Positions 9,614 through 19,473 of a DNA stretch of 64,000 nt are shown one piece after another. Each line of letters opens with the position of its first letter. Positions within the stretch are counted from its first letter, which is position 1. The DNA comes from Conexibacter woesei DSM 14684 (GTDB taxonomy: Bacteria; Actinomycetota; Thermoleophilia; Solirubrobacterales; Solirubrobacteraceae). The notes beneath the pieces were generated by a model, which had not been told where the DNA came from, did no database searches, and saw only the letters and a program-made list of their open reading frames with translations. The translations under genes were made by a program, and so were the position numbers. The stretch is from the NCBI RefSeq assembly GCF_000025265.1, contig NC_013739.1, positions 1,302,001 through 1,366,000 on the forward strand, in the 5' to 3' direction.

Positions 9614-11565
9614 TGCGCCGCCTGCGTCGCCCGTCCGTCGTGCTCGGGCTCGCGATCGTCACGCTGCTGCTGCTCTGCACGCTGTTCGCGGGGCTGCTCG
9701 CGCCGCACGACCCGAACGCGATCGCCCCGAGCGAGAAGTTCCTGCCGCCGGCGTGGGAGGAGGGCGGCGACGCCTCCTACCTGCTCGGCACCGACCAGCT
9801 CGGCCGCGACGTGCTGAGCCGCCTGATCTACGGCGCGCGCACGTCGCTGATGATCGCCGGCGTCGCCGTCGTGCTGGCTGCGGCGTTCGGGATCGCGATG
9901 GGGATGCTGTCGGGCTTCTACCGCGGCTGGGTCGACACCGTGATCATGCGGCTCGCCGACGTCCAGCTGGCGTTCCCGTTCATCCTGCTGGCGCTCGCGA
10001 TCCTCGCCGTCTCGGACACGAAGTCGGCGATCCGGATCATCTTCGTGCTGGCGATCGCCGACTGGGTGATCCACGCGCGCGTCGTGCGCAGCCGCGTGCT
10101 CGTCGAGCGCGAGAAGGAGTACGTGCGCGGAGCGCGCGCGCTCGGCGCCTCGAACGCGCGCATCATGCTGCGCTACATCCTGCCGAGCGTGCTGCCGACC
10201 GCGCTCGTGATCGCGTTGATCGAGCTGGCGGTGCTGATGCTGCTGGAGTCGATCCTCGCGTTCCTCGGGCTCGGCATCGACCCGCCCGCCGTCTCGTGGG
10301 GCACGGTCCTCGCGGACGGGCGCGAGAACGTCGCGATCGCCTGGTGGATGCTCGTCTTCCCCGGCATGGCGATCTTCCTCGCGGTGCTGGCGATGAACCT
10401 CGTCGCCGACGGCCTCGCCGACGTGCTCGACCCGCGGCTGAAGCTGACGGGCCGGTTCGCGCGCGGCGCGGCGCGCAAGCGGGAGCGGCCGGTCGTGCCG
10501 GTCGCCGGCGGCTCGCCGCTCGTCGCGGGCGCCGTCGCCGACGCGTCGGCCGACCCGCCGCTGCTCGCGGTCGCGGGCCTGCGGGTCGAGTTCCCGACCG
10601 ACGACGGCCCGGTCGTGCAGGCGGTGCAGGACGTCTCGTTCTCGCTGCGTGCCGGCGAGCGGGTCGGGATCGTCGGCGAGAGCGGCTCGGGCAAGTCGGT
10701 CTCGGCGCTCGCGATCATGGGGCTGCTCGACGCGCCCGGCCGCGTCGCGGCCGGCTCGGTGCGGCTGCGCGGCCGCGAGCTGCTCGACTGCTCCGAGCGC
10801 GAGCTGAACAAGGTCCGCGGCCGCGAGCTGGGGATGATCTTCCAGGATCCGGGCTCGTCGCTGAACCCGGTCTTCAAGATCGGCTGGCAGGTCGCCGAGG
10901 CGATCGAGCTGCACCAGGAGTGCGGGAAGGGCGAGGCGCGCAGACGCGCGATCGAGGCGCTGCGGCTCGTCAACATCCGCGATCCCGAGCGTGTCGCCGA
11001 CTGCTACCCGTTCGAGGTCTCGGGCGGGATGCAGCAGCGCGTGATGATCGCGATGGCGCTGTCGTGCCGGCCGGGCGTGCTGATCGCCGACGAGCCGACG
11101 ACGGCGCTCGACGTGACGACGCAAGCGCAGATCCTGCGCGAGCTGGACGCGCTCGTGGACGAGCTGGACACCGGCGTCGTGCTGATCACGCACGACCTCG
11201 GCGTCGTCGCCGAGTTCACCGACCGCACGATCGTGATGTACGCCGGCAGCGTCTGCGAGTCGGGGCCGACTGAGCAGCTGATCGCCGAGCCGCGCCACCC
11301 CTACACGCGCGCGCTGCTCGACGCCGTGCGCGAGCTGGAGGGCGAGGAGGGCGTCGCTGAGACGGTTCGCGGCGAGCCGCTGGACCCGCGCGACCGGCCG
11401 CCGGGCTGTCCGTTCGCGCCGCGCTGCCCGCTGGCGATGGACGTCTGCCGCGAGCAGGCGCCGCGCCTGGTCGGCGAGGACGGCGAGGACGGCGAGCGCG
11501 CGGTCGCGTGCTTCGCCGCGAACCCCGAGGAGGTGAGCCCGCATGAGCACGCTGCGCGTCGATGA
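9610..11565 (+). CDS. Fused ABC permease (DppC type) and ATPase (DppD type)
   Basis: One 651-residue polypeptide joins two usually separate subunits. Residues 1-~285 are a DppC-type permease ([26 protein letters not shown] loop [20 protein letters not shown]). After a ~25-residue linker, residues ~315-651 are a DppD-type ATPase: Walker A GESGSGKS from residue 356, Q-loop [11 protein letters not shown], signature variant VSGGMQQR, Walker [13 protein letters not shown]-loop ITHDLG, and the C-terminal oligopeptide-transporter motif with Cys residues ([17 protein letters not shown]) that often binds an iron-sulfur cluster. No stop or frameshift is seen across the join. ATG 9610 overlaps the upstream TGA. 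The second ATPase is the next gene. Confidence 0.93.
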   Translation: MMRRLRRPSVVLGLAIVTLLLLCTLFAGLLAPHDPNAIAPSEKFLPPAWEEGGDASYLLGTDQLGRDVLSRLIYGARTSLMIAGVAVVLAAAFGIAMGMLSGFYRGWVDTVIMRLADVQLAFPFILLALAILAVSDTKSAIRIIFVLAIADWVIHARVVRSRVLVEREKEYVRGARALGASNARIMLRYILPSVLPTALVIALIELAVLMLLESILAFLGLGIDPPAVSWGTVLADGRENVAIAWWMLVFPGMAIFLAVLAMNLVADGLADVLDPRLKLTGRFARGAARKRERPVVPVAGGSPLVAGAVADASADPPLLAVAGLRVEFPTDDGPVVQAVQDVSFSLRAGERVGIVGESGSGKSVSALAIMGLLDAPGRVAAGSVRLRGRELLDCSERELNKVRGRELGMIFQDPGSSLNPVFKIGWQVAEAIELHQECGKGEARRRAIEALRLVNIRDPERVADCYPFEVSGGMQQRVMIAMALSCRPGVLIADEPTTALDVTTQAQILRELDALVDELDTGVVLITHDLGVVAEFTDRTIVMYAGSVCESGPTEQLIAEPRHPYTRALLDAVRELEGEEGVAETVRGEPLDPRDRPPGCPFAPRCPLAMDVCREQAPRLVGEDGEDGERAVACFAANPEEVSPHEHAARR

Positions 11566-12586
11566 GGTCGTGAAGGAGTACCCGCTGCGCGGCGGCGGTC
11601 TGCGCGGGCGGGGCGGCGCCGGGCGGGCCACGTCACTGCGCGCCGTCGCCGGGGTCTCGTTCGCGGTGGCGGAGGGGACGACCTTCGGCCTCGTCGGCGA
11701 GTCCGGCTGCGGCAAGTCGACGCTGTCGCGGATCGTGCTCGGCCTCGACGCGCCGACCGCCGGCCACGTCGAGGCGTGCGGGGAGGACCCCGCGACGCTC
11801 GGCCGCGCCGCGTTGAAGGCGTGGCGGCGGAAGGTGCAGATCGTCGCGCAGGACCCGGCCGGCGCGCTGCCGGCGCGGATGCGCGTCGGGCGGATCGTCG
11901 AGGAGCCGTGGCGCGTCCACGGCGTCACGCCGGAGGGCGGGCGCGCGGACCGCGCGGCCGAGCTGCTGGCGCAGGTCGGCCTGCCGAGACGGCACGCCGG
12001 CGCGTTCCCGCACGAGCTGTCGGGCGGGCAGCGCCAGCGCGTCGTGATCGCGCGGGCGCTGGCGCTGGAGCCGCGGCTGGTCGTCTGCGACGAGCCGGTC
12101 TCCGCGCTCGACGTCTCGGTCCAGGCGCAGGTGCTGGAGCTGCTCCGCGGCCTGCAAGCGGACCGCGGTCTCACCTACCTCTTCATCTCGCACGACCTCG
12201 GCGTCGTCAAGCACATGGCGGACGAGATCGGCGTGATGTACCGCGGGGCGATGGTGGAACGGGGCGCGGCCGCTGAGGTCTACGCGCGGCCGCGCCACCC
12301 GTACACGCGCGAGCTGCTCGACGCGATCCCCTCGATCCGGCGAGCCGGCCGGCGGCGGTCCGCAGCGCCCGTGCCCGCAGCCGCTGCGGCCCAGGAGGCG
12401 GAGGCCCCCGGCGCGCCGCTCGCCCCCGGCGCCGCCGCTCCCCAGCCGGACGCCGCCGAGCAGGGCTGCCCCTACCGCGGGCGCTGCGCGCTGGCGGTCG
12501 AGCGCTGCGCGGTGGAGGCGCCGCAGCCGCGCGAGATCGAACCGGGCCGCTGGTCGGCGTGCCACCGCGCGGAGGAGGTCGCATGA
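11543..12586 (+). CDS. ABC transporter ATPase, OppF/DppF type
   Basis: A 347-residue cytoplasmic ATPase, second nucleotide-binding subunit of the oligopeptide-type importer. Walker A GESGCGKS, Q-loop VAQDPAGALP, signature LSGGQRQR, Walker B VVCDEPVSALD, H-loop ISHDLG. The C-terminus has an Ala/Pro-rich linker and then the four-Cys OppF motif (CPYRGRCALAVERC). Its ATG lies 23 bp inside the end of the fused permease-ATPase gene, which indicates tight translational coupling. Confidence 0.93.
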   Translation: MSTLRVDEVVKEYPLRGGGLRGRGGAGRATSLRAVAGVSFAVAEGTTFGLVGESGCGKSTLSRIVLGLDAPTAGHVEACGEDPATLGRAALKAWRRKVQIVAQDPAGALPARMRVGRIVEEPWRVHGVTPEGGRADRAAELLAQVGLPRRHAGAFPHELSGGQRQRVVIARALALEPRLVVCDEPVSALDVSVQAQVLELLRGLQADRGLTYLFISHDLGVVKHMADEIGVMYRGAMVERGAAAEVYARPRHPYTRELLDAIPSIRRAGRRRSAAPVPAAAAAQEAEAPGAPLAPGAAAPQPDAAEQGCPYRGRCALAVERCAVEAPQPREIEPGRWSACHRAEEVA

Positions 12587-13608
12587 GCGCCCCCGTCGCG
12601 TTCGCCGTGATCGGCGCCGGCTTCATGGGCGAGCGGTGGGCGCGGGTGCTGGGCGAGCACGCCGGCGCGCGCGTCGCGGTCGTCGCCGATCCGGACGCGG
12701 CGCGGGGCGCGGCGCTGGCCGAGCGCTGCGGCGCACGGCACGTCGCCGACGCGGCCGAGGGCGCCAGCGCGCCGGGCGTCGACGCGGTCGTCGTCTGCAC
12801 GCCCGAGCATCTGCACCTCGACGCGTCGCTCGCGACGCTGCGCGCCGGCCGGCCGCTCGCGGTCGAGAAGCCGCTCGCGCACACCGCGGAGCAGGCGGAG
12901 GAGATCGCCGCGCACGCGGAGCGCGCCGCGGTCCCGGTCCTCGCCGCGCACGTCCTGCGCTTCGAGCCGCGCTACGCGGCCGTCAAGGCGGCGATCGCGC
13001 GCGGCGAGATCGGCCGGGTGCTGGCCGTCCGCCAGGAGCGGATCGGCGTCGCCGCCGACCGCGCGCGGCTGAGCGCCCGCACGACGGCCGCGCTCTACTA
13101 CGCCTCCCACGAGCTCGACCTCGCGCGCTGGTACGCCGGCCCGCTCGAAGCGGTCCACGGCGCCGGCGATCCCGCCGAGCTGCTGTCCGGCACGCTCCGC
13201 TTCGCCGGCGGCGCCCACGGCACGATCCAGGTCGGCTGGTGCCTGCCCGACCGCACGCCCGGCTTCGGCCTCGCCGGCGTGACCGTGATCGGCGAGCACG
13301 GGGTGCTGCGCGTCACGCAGGGCGACAGCGGCCTGCTGGCCGTCGGCGCCGACGGCCAGCTCGACGCCGACACGGCCTGGGCGCCCGAGCTGCACGGCCG
13401 CCTCGGCGGCGCGCTCGCGCGCGAGGCCGACCACTTCGTGGCCGTCGCCGCAGGGGAGCAGGAGCCCCTCTGCACGGCGGCCGACGGAGCCGCCGCGGTG
13501 CGAGCGAGTCTCGCGCTGGAGGCGTCCGCAGGGACCGGATCGACGATCCAGATCACGACCCCGCCTCGGCGCGAGACGGGGTCACCAGAGGAGACAGGAG
13601 TCAGTTAG
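12583..13608 (+). CDS. Gfo/Idh/MocA-family NAD(P)-dependent oxidoreductase
   Basis: A 341-residue dehydrogenase. N-terminal Rossmann fold (AVIGAGFMGERWARVL, then VADPDAARG), the family signature VEKPLAHTAEQAEE with the substrate lysine, and the C-terminal alpha/beta domain with ASHELDLARWY, where the His probably takes part in catalysis. Family members oxidise sugar, inositol or hydroxy-acid groups. ATG 12583 overlaps the OppF stop and has GGAGGAGG just upstream. Its presence in the importer operon suggests it acts on the imported compound or a derivative. Confidence 0.9.
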   Translation: MSAPVAFAVIGAGFMGERWARVLGEHAGARVAVVADPDAARGAALAERCGARHVADAAEGASAPGVDAVVVCTPEHLHLDASLATLRAGRPLAVEKPLAHTAEQAEEIAAHAERAAVPVLAAHVLRFEPRYAAVKAAIARGEIGRVLAVRQERIGVAADRARLSARTTAALYYASHELDLARWYAGPLEAVHGAGDPAELLSGTLRFAGGAHGTIQVGWCLPDRTPGFGLAGVTVIGEHGVLRVTQGDSGLLAVGADGQLDADTAWAPELHGRLGGALAREADHFVAVAAGEQEPLCTAADGAAAVRASLALEASAGTGSTIQITTPPRRETGSPEETGVS

Positions 13609-15309
13609 ATGCGATGCAAGGCAGTGCTGGCGGCCGCGCTTGCGGCCGCCGCGATCGCCCCTGCCGCGGCACAGGCCGCGCAGCCCCCGATCGCGCTGAC
13701 CGAGACGACGAGAGCGACCGGTCTGTGGGATCCCCTGCTCGGCATGTACGCGCACGCCGCGCTCGCCGGCGACGTCAACGACGACGGTTGGACCGACGTC
13801 GTCGTCGGCACGTTCGGCGACCGGCCCGACAGCGACTACACCGTGCGCGACTCTCCCGGCCGCGCGCCCGACCGGCTGCTGCTCGGCGGCCCCGGCGGCT
13901 TCAGAGCCGACCCGGACTTCCCGTCGTTCACCGCCCGCACGACGGGCGGCGCGATCGTCGACCTCGACGGTGACGGCGACAACGACGTCGTGCTGTCGCG
14001 CAACGGCGTCGAGCGCGCCGTCGACCCGACTGGCGTGTACTCGACGCCGTCGATGGTCCTGCGCAACGACGGCGGCAGATTCACCGTCGCGCAGGAGCTG
14101 TTCGCGAGACGGACGATGCGCCACGTCGGCGTGCTCGACTACGACGCCGACGGCGACCTCGACCTGTTCTTCGTGAACGACCGCTACTACGGCAGAGAGT
14201 CGAGCGTCCTGCTGCGCAACGACGGCGGCCTCAGCTTCACCGACGTCACAGCGGAGACGGGCCTGCCGGCGAGCGGTCTCACCGGGCTGGCGGTCTCGAC
14301 CGCCGACCTGACGGGCGACTCGCAGCCGGACCTGCTCGTCTCCGGCTCGCGCCGCAGCGAGCCGCGGTCGGCCGGCGTGCTGGAGTCCGGCGCGGCGCGG
14401 ATCTTCGTCAACAGGGACGGCAGATTCGTGGAGACCGACGCGAGCGCGTTCCACTTCAGAACGCTCTCCACCAGCGACGAGTCCGGCGGCGTCGCCGTCG
14501 GCGACCTCAACCGCGACGGTCGCCCTGACCTCGTGCTCGGCCAGCACGTCGCCGGGACGCCGGCGTCGAACCCGATCCTCGCCGACGGGCAGGCGATTCG
14601 CGTCTACCTGCACGAGGGCATCGGTCCGGACGGCGGGCCGCGCTACCGGGAGATCGGCTCCGAGATCGGACTCGGCCTCGTCCACACGCGCGCACCGCAC
14701 GTCCAGCTGGAGGACATGGACGACGACGGCTGGCTCGACATCGTCGCGGCGACCTCGGTCGGCGACGGCACGCGACCGGCGGTCTTCCGCGGCCTCGGCG
14801 TCGAGGGCGGGCTGCCGCGGTTCGAGAACCCGGCCGGCCTCGCGAGAGCCGAGCGCACGACGCCGCCGGAGCAGTCCGGCTGGGAGGCGCTCGGCATGTA
14901 CCGCTACTGGGGCACCGGCACGACGCTCGACTACGACAGGGACGGCCGCATGGACGTCCTGCTCGCCGAGTGGTTCCCGGACCTGCCCTCGCGTCTGATG
15001 CGCAACGACTCCGGCTCGCGCTGGCCGCTGCTGCGCAACCGCTGGCTGAACGTCGAGACGACGGCCCCGGCCGCCGGCGTCGGCGCGCAGGTCGACGTCT
15101 ACAAGGCCGGCCGCGCCGGCGACCCGCGCGCGCTGCTCGGCTCGCGCCCGATCGTGGCGAGCACCGGCTACGCCGGCGGAGTCGAGCCGCGCGTCCACTT
15201 CGGCCTCGGCCGGCGCCTGCTCGTCGACGTGAAGGTGACGCTGCCGAACGACGGCGGCGTGCGCACCCATCGCTTCGTTCCCGCAAACCGGACGCTGCGC
15301 GTCCGCTGA
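13609..15309 (+). CDS. Secreted FG-GAP/VCBS beta-propeller protein, copy 1
   Basis: A 566-residue exported protein; its ATG directly abuts the preceding TAG. Signal peptide at residues 1-24 (AAALAAAAIAPAAAQA). At least seven FG-GAP-type calcium-loop repeats follow, e.g. GDVNDDGWTDVVVG, VDLDGDGDNDVVLS, LDYDADGDLDLFFV, GDLNRDGRPDLVLG, EDMDDDGWLDIVAA and LDYDRDGRMDVLLAEW, enough for one integrin-like propeller. The last ~100 residues resemble an ASPIC/UnbV-type end. No catalytic residues are recognised. The next gene is a paralogue with the same opening (LWDPLLGM). Arginine is frequently AGA. Possibly a surface or periplasmic receptor for the operon's substrate; function unproven. Confidence 0.85.
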   Translation: MRCKAVLAAALAAAAIAPAAAQAAQPPIALTETTRATGLWDPLLGMYAHAALAGDVNDDGWTDVVVGTFGDRPDSDYTVRDSPGRAPDRLLLGGPGGFRADPDFPSFTARTTGGAIVDLDGDGDNDVVLSRNGVERAVDPTGVYSTPSMVLRNDGGRFTVAQELFARRTMRHVGVLDYDADGDLDLFFVNDRYYGRESSVLLRNDGGLSFTDVTAETGLPASGLTGLAVSTADLTGDSQPDLLVSGSRRSEPRSAGVLESGAARIFVNRDGRFVETDASAFHFRTLSTSDESGGVAVGDLNRDGRPDLVLGQHVAGTPASNPILADGQAIRVYLHEGIGPDGGPRYREIGSEIGLGLVHTRAPHVQLEDMDDDGWLDIVAATSVGDGTRPAVFRGLGVEGGLPRFENPAGLARAERTTPPEQSGWEALGMYRYWGTGTTLDYDRDGRMDVLLAEWFPDLPSRLMRNDSGSRWPLLRNRWLNVETTAPAAGVGAQVDVYKAGRAGDPRALLGSRPIVASTGYAGGVEPRVHFGLGRRLLVDVKVTLPNDGGVRTHRFVPANRTLRVR

Positions 15310-15332
15310 CCATCCGAAGGGAGACAGTCACC

Positions 15333-17105
15333 ATGAAGTCACCCCTGCGCGCCGCCGCGTGCGCGCTGCTCACCGCCGGGGCGCTCGCCGCCTCGGCCGG
15401 GGCGGCGAGCGCCGGCGGGCACAGACCGCAGCCGATCGGGCCGATCACGGTCACCGAGCAGACGAGAGAGAAGGGCCTCTGGGATCCGCTTCTTGGGATG
15501 TTCGTCCACACGAGCGCGGTCGCCGACGTCAACGACGACGGCTGGCTGGACGTCTTCGTCGGCGGCTTCTACAAGGAGCTGCCGTGGGACAGATTCTTCC
15601 GCCTCGGCGACCGCGGCGCGAGAGAGATCCCGCCGGACCGGATGATGCTCGGCGGCCCGAGAGGGTTCACCGTCGACCCGACGTTCCCGGCGATGCGCGA
15701 CGGCAACGCGAGCGGCTCGGCGTTCGCCGACTTCGACGACGACGGCGACCTCGACCTGCTGATCTCGCACTACTACCCGTACGAGTACGTCAACAACAGA
15801 CCGCCGCCGACGAACGGTCAGCAGGTGATCGTGCTGCGCAACGACGGCAGCGGTCACTTCACGCGCGTCGGCCAGGTCGCGAGCGAGATCGGCGCGCGCG
15901 CCCTCGCCGTGGCCGACTTCAACCATGACGGCAAGCTCGACTTCTTCGTCGTCGAGGACATCTACTACCAGCCGCAGCTCGGCCCGTCGTCGAGCCGGCT
16001 CTACCTCGGCAACGGCGACCTGACGTTCAGAGAGGCGACGGCGGCGTCCGGCATCCCGGCCGACGTCAGCGGCCTCGGCGCGGTCGCGACCGACCTCAAC
16101 GGCGACCGTGCGCCGGACATCCTCGTCTCCGGCACGCGCCGCACGAGAGCAGACCCGGCCGGCGCGGGCACGTACGGACGCGCGCGGCTGCTCGTCAACG
16201 ACGGCAGAGGGCAGTTCACGGAGGCCGACTCGAGCGGCTTCACGATGGCGACGGGCGGCTGGAACGACGAGTCGGCCGGGATCGCCGTCGGCGACCTCAA
16301 CGCCGACGGACGGCCCGACCTCGTGATCGGCGCGCACCCGTACCCGGGGCTGACGACGGTCTGGCCGCAGCCGATCCACGTCTACCTCAACGATGGTCCC
16401 GACACGGCGGGCATGCCGCGGTTCCGCGACGTCACGAGCCAGACGGGCATCGGTCTGATCGACACGAAGTCGGCGCACATCACGCTGGCGGACATGGACG
16501 ACGACGGGCGGTTGGACATCGCGACCGGCGTCTCGGCCGGCGACGGCACGAAGCCTGCGATCTGGACGAACGCGGGCGTCGCGAACGGGATCCCGCAGTT
16601 CACCCCGCCGAGAGGGCTGTTCGGCGAGCGGACCGCGACGCCGGAGATCAGTCAGTGGGAGAACGCGAGAATCAAGCGCTACTGGCCGACCGGCGTCAAC
16701 GGCGACTTCGACCGTGACGGCGACGTCGACATGTTCGTGGCGGAGTGGTTCCCGGAGCTGCCGTCGCGCTACTTCGAGAACACGACGCAGGGCGGCGGCT
16801 CGATCGAGGTCGAGGTCGGCCCGCGCGGGAACGCGTTCGGCACGGTCGTGAACGTCTACGAGGCGGAGACGAGATTCCCGTGGACGATCCTGCCGCGGCC
16901 GGGCAGACCGCGCGGCGAGCGCTACTTCTCGCGCGAGGTCTCCTCGACCGAGAGCTACGCGGGCGGGATGCTGCACCGCGTGCACGTCGGGCTCGGCGAC
17001 CGCCGGCGGGTCGACGTCGAGGTGATCGCGCCGTGGACGGGCAGAACGCGCGTGATCAAGAACGTGAAGGTCGGCCGGACGCTGCACGTCCGGCTCCCGC
17101 GATGA
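15333..17105 (+). CDS. Secreted FG-GAP/VCBS beta-propeller protein, copy 2
   Basis: A 590-residue paralogue of the preceding protein: same order of motifs (TVTEQTREKGLWDPLLGMF..., NDDGWLDVFVGG, FDDDGDLDLLIS, GDLNADGRPDLVIG, ADMDDDGRLDIATG, FDRDGDVDMFVAEWFPELPSRYF) and an ASPIC/UnbV-like C-terminus. ATG 15333 has GAAGGGAG upstream; the first 29 residues are a signal peptide (ALLTAGALAASAGAASA). More than a dozen AGA arginine codons occur. The tandem paralogues could form a heteromeric exported complex. The C-terminal overlap with the RraA-like gene (ATGA) keeps it in the same operon. Confidence 0.85.
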   Translation: MKSPLRAAACALLTAGALAASAGAASAGGHRPQPIGPITVTEQTREKGLWDPLLGMFVHTSAVADVNDDGWLDVFVGGFYKELPWDRFFRLGDRGAREIPPDRMMLGGPRGFTVDPTFPAMRDGNASGSAFADFDDDGDLDLLISHYYPYEYVNNRPPPTNGQQVIVLRNDGSGHFTRVGQVASEIGARALAVADFNHDGKLDFFVVEDIYYQPQLGPSSSRLYLGNGDLTFREATAASGIPADVSGLGAVATDLNGDRAPDILVSGTRRTRADPAGAGTYGRARLLVNDGRGQFTEADSSGFTMATGGWNDESAGIAVGDLNADGRPDLVIGAHPYPGLTTVWPQPIHVYLNDGPDTAGMPRFRDVTSQTGIGLIDTKSAHITLADMDDDGRLDIATGVSAGDGTKPAIWTNAGVANGIPQFTPPRGLFGERTATPEISQWENARIKRYWPTGVNGDFDRDGDVDMFVAEWFPELPSRYFENTTQGGGSIEVEVGPRGNAFGTVVNVYEAETRFPWTILPRPGRPRGERYFSREVSSTESYAGGMLHRVHVGLGDRRRVDVEVIAPWTGRTRVIKNVKVGRTLHVRLPR

Positions 17106-17785
17106 CGGGGCCTGAGATCGATCGGACGGAGGGCGCCTCGTACTACGAGGCGCTCGCCGGTCGCCTCTACGCGGCCGTCGTCTCCGACGTGCTCGACACG
17201 CTCGGCAGGCGCGACCGCGTGCTGGCGCCGGGGCTCAGCCCCGTCGTCGACGGCGACTGGACGCTGGTGGGGCGGGCGCGCACGGCGCGCGCCGTCCCCG
17301 TCGCGGAGCGGCCGGCGGAGCCGTACGGGCTGCTGCTCGCGATGATCGACTCGATGGCCGGCGGGGACGTGCTCGTCCTCGCCGGCGGCGGGCGGACCTC
17401 GTCGGGCCTGTTCGGCGGCCTGCTCGCGACCGCGGTGCGCGCCGCCGGCGGCCGCGGCGCGATCGTCGACGGCGGCACCCGCGACGTGCGCGAGCTGAAC
17501 AGGCTCGCCTTCCCGACGCTCGCCCGCGGTGCCAACCCCGCCGACTCGCTCGCACGTGACGAGGTCGTCGCGATCGACGAGCCGGTCGAGTGCGGTGGGG
17601 TGCGGATCGAGAGCGGTGACCTGGTGGTGGCCGACGCCGACGGGACGGTCGTCGTGCCGGCGGCGCTGGAGCGGCAGGTGGTCGAGCTGGCGCTGGAGAA
17701 GGTCGGCGGCGAGAACCACATGCGCCGCGATCTGGCGAACGGGATGAAGGCCTCCGACGCGTTCGCGCGTTACGGGATCCTGTGA
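17102..17785 (+). CDS. RraA-like protein / HMG-type aldolase family
   Basis: A 227-residue member of the RraA/4-hydroxy-4-methyl-2-oxoglutarate aldolase superfamily. Visible signature: GGLLATAVRAAGGRGAIVDGGTRDVREL, where the DG..RD residues bind divalent metal and substrate carboxylate, followed by the VECGGVRIESGDLVVADADGTVVVP segment common to catabolic members. In catabolic operons these act as oxaloacetate decarboxylases or pyruvate aldolases rather than RNase E inhibitors. ATG 17102 overlaps the previous stop. Confidence 0.88.
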   Translation: MTGPEIDRTEGASYYEALAGRLYAAVVSDVLDTLGRRDRVLAPGLSPVVDGDWTLVGRARTARAVPVAERPAEPYGLLLAMIDSMAGGDVLVLAGGGRTSSGLFGGLLATAVRAAGGRGAIVDGGTRDVRELNRLAFPTLARGANPADSLARDEVVAIDEPVECGGVRIESGDLVVADADGTVVVPAALERQVVELALEKVGGENHMRRDLANGMKASDAFARYGIL

Positions 17786-19473
17786 GCGTGACCGCCGCAC
17801 CGCCCACCCGCACGGTCGCCGTCCTCGGCATGTGGCAGGAGACGAACACCTACTCGCCGCGCCCGACGACGCTCGCCGACTTCGAGGCGTTCGAGCTGCT
17901 GGTGGGCGAGCCGCTGCTCACCCACCACAGGGGGAAAGGGTCGGTGATCGGCGGCTTCCTCGACGGGCTGGCGGCGTGCGGCGCGGCCGCGGCACCCGGC
18001 GGTGCGGCTCCGCTCGGCGGCGCCGCCTCGCCGGGCGCGACCGCTGGTGGCGCGGTCACCGTGGCTGGCGCCCGCACCGTCCCGGTGACCCCCGTCGGCG
18101 TCTTCTCGGCCGGCGCGTGGCCGGCCGCGCCGCCCGACGCGGCGACGACGGCGGAGCTGCTCGCGCGGCTCGACCGCGCACTCGCCGGCGCGCCCGACGT
18201 CGACGGCGTGCTGGTGAACCTGCACGGCGCGATGGTCTGCGACGGGGCGCAGGACATGGAGGCGGAGACGCTGGAGCGGATCCGCGCGCGCTTCGGCGCA
18301 GCGGTCCCGGTCGCCGCCGTGCTCGACCTGCACGCCAATCCGTCGGCGCGCGCCGTCGCGCTCTGCGACGCCGTCGTCGGCTACCGCACCTACCCGCACG
18401 TCGACATGCACGCGTGCGGGGAGGAGGCGGCCGCGCTGCTGGCCCGGGCGATCGACGGCGAGCGGATCGTCACCGTGCTCGGCAAGCTGCCGGCGCTGAC
18501 CTCGCCGGTCGCGCAGGGGACGGACGACGAGCCGATGCGCGGCCTGCTCGCGCGCGCCGAGGAGCGCGCGCGAGCCGCGGGCGTCCTGCGCATCTCGCTG
18601 CTCCCCGGCTTCCCGTACAGCGATGTGGAGCGGTGCGGCTTCAGCGTGACGGCGGTGGTCGCGCTCCCCGAAGTCGCTCCGCCGGCGGCCGACCCGCTCG
18701 CGCCCGCCCGCGCGGTCGTCGCCGAGACGCTCGCCGACGTCGCCGCGCAGCTGCGCGACTTCGCGACGGAACGTGACGATCCCGCGACGGCTGTCGCTCG
18801 CGCTCGCGCACTGGCGGCGGAGGGAACGCGGCCGGTCGTGCTCGCCGACCTCGCCGACAACGTCGGCGGCGGTGCGCCGGGCGACGGGACGGCGCTGCTG
18901 GCCGAGCTGATCGCCCAGGGCGTGCGCGGCGCGGTCGTGCTGCTGGTCGACCCGGCCGCCGTCGCGGTAGCCCACGCGGCCGCGGCAGCGGCGGGGTCGA
19001 AGCCGGCGGGGGCGGCGGCGCCGGCGCCGGGCGCCACGATCGAGGTCGCGCTCGGCGGTCATTCCGACGCGCTCCACGGGACACCGGTCGAGGTGACCGC
19101 GCGGGTCGTCCGCCTCGGCGACGGGCGTTACACGAGCGGCGGCAGCTACATGACCGGACAGGAGTTCTCGATGGGCGCGACCGCGGTGCTCGACGTCGCG
19201 GGCGTGATCGTCGTCGCGATGTCGCGTGCGACACCGCCGTTCCATCTGGAACAGCTCGGTGTCAACGGCATCGATCCCGGTGCAGCGCCGGCGATCGCGG
19301 TGAAGGGCGCCGTCGCGTGGCGCGCGCCGTACGCCGCCGTCACGGCTGCGTCGATCGAGGTCGACACACCCGGCTGCTGTCCCGCCGACCCGCACCGGCT
19401 GCCGCGCACGACCGCGCCCGTCGCGGTCGACCCGATGACGTTCCAGACCAAGATGACAGGAGCCTCCACGTGA
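17782..19473 (+). CDS. M81-family metallopeptidase, MlrC (microcystin-degradation) type
   Basis: A 563-residue relative of MlrC, the metalloprotein of microcystin breakdown. Visible family blocks: MWQETNTYSPRPTTLADF near the N-terminus, LVNLHGAMVCDGAQDMEAE, LDLHANPSARAV, GYRTYPHVDMHACG, the glycine-rich VLADLADNVGGGAPGDG, and C-terminal RDxP-like assembly TPGCCPADP. Candidate metal ligands are the His/Asp of LHG, DLHAN and HVDMH. A ~35-residue Ala/Gly insertion (residues ~68-105) and another near 395-415 make it longer than the usual ~500. GTG 17782 overlaps the upstream TGA. Real substrates of most family members are unknown. Confidence 0.87.
   Translation: MSVTAAPPTRTVAVLGMWQETNTYSPRPTTLADFEAFELLVGEPLLTHHRGKGSVIGGFLDGLAACGAAAAPGGAAPLGGAASPGATAGGAVTVAGARTVPVTPVGVFSAGAWPAAPPDAATTAELLARLDRALAGAPDVDGVLVNLHGAMVCDGAQDMEAETLERIRARFGAAVPVAAVLDLHANPSARAVALCDAVVGYRTYPHVDMHACGEEAAALLARAIDGERIVTVLGKLPALTSPVAQGTDDEPMRGLLARAEERARAAGVLRISLLPGFPYSDVERCGFSVTAVVALPEVAPPAADPLAPARAVVAETLADVAAQLRDFATERDDPATAVARARALAAEGTRPVVLADLADNVGGGAPGDGTALLAELIAQGVRGAVVLLVDPAAVAVAHAAAAAAGSKPAGAAAPAPGATIEVALGGHSDALHGTPVEVTARVVRLGDGRYTSGGSYMTGQEFSMGATAVLDVAGVIVVAMSRATPPFHLEQLGVNGIDPGAAPAIAVKGAVAWRAPYAAVTAASIEVDTPGCCPADPHRLPRTTAPVAVDPMTFQTKMTGAST

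Noticed and set aside
17102-17785. RNase E inhibitor RraA
   Set aside because: The fold family fits, but the position in a catabolic operon and the aldolase-type metal-binding residues favour a lyase or decarboxylase.
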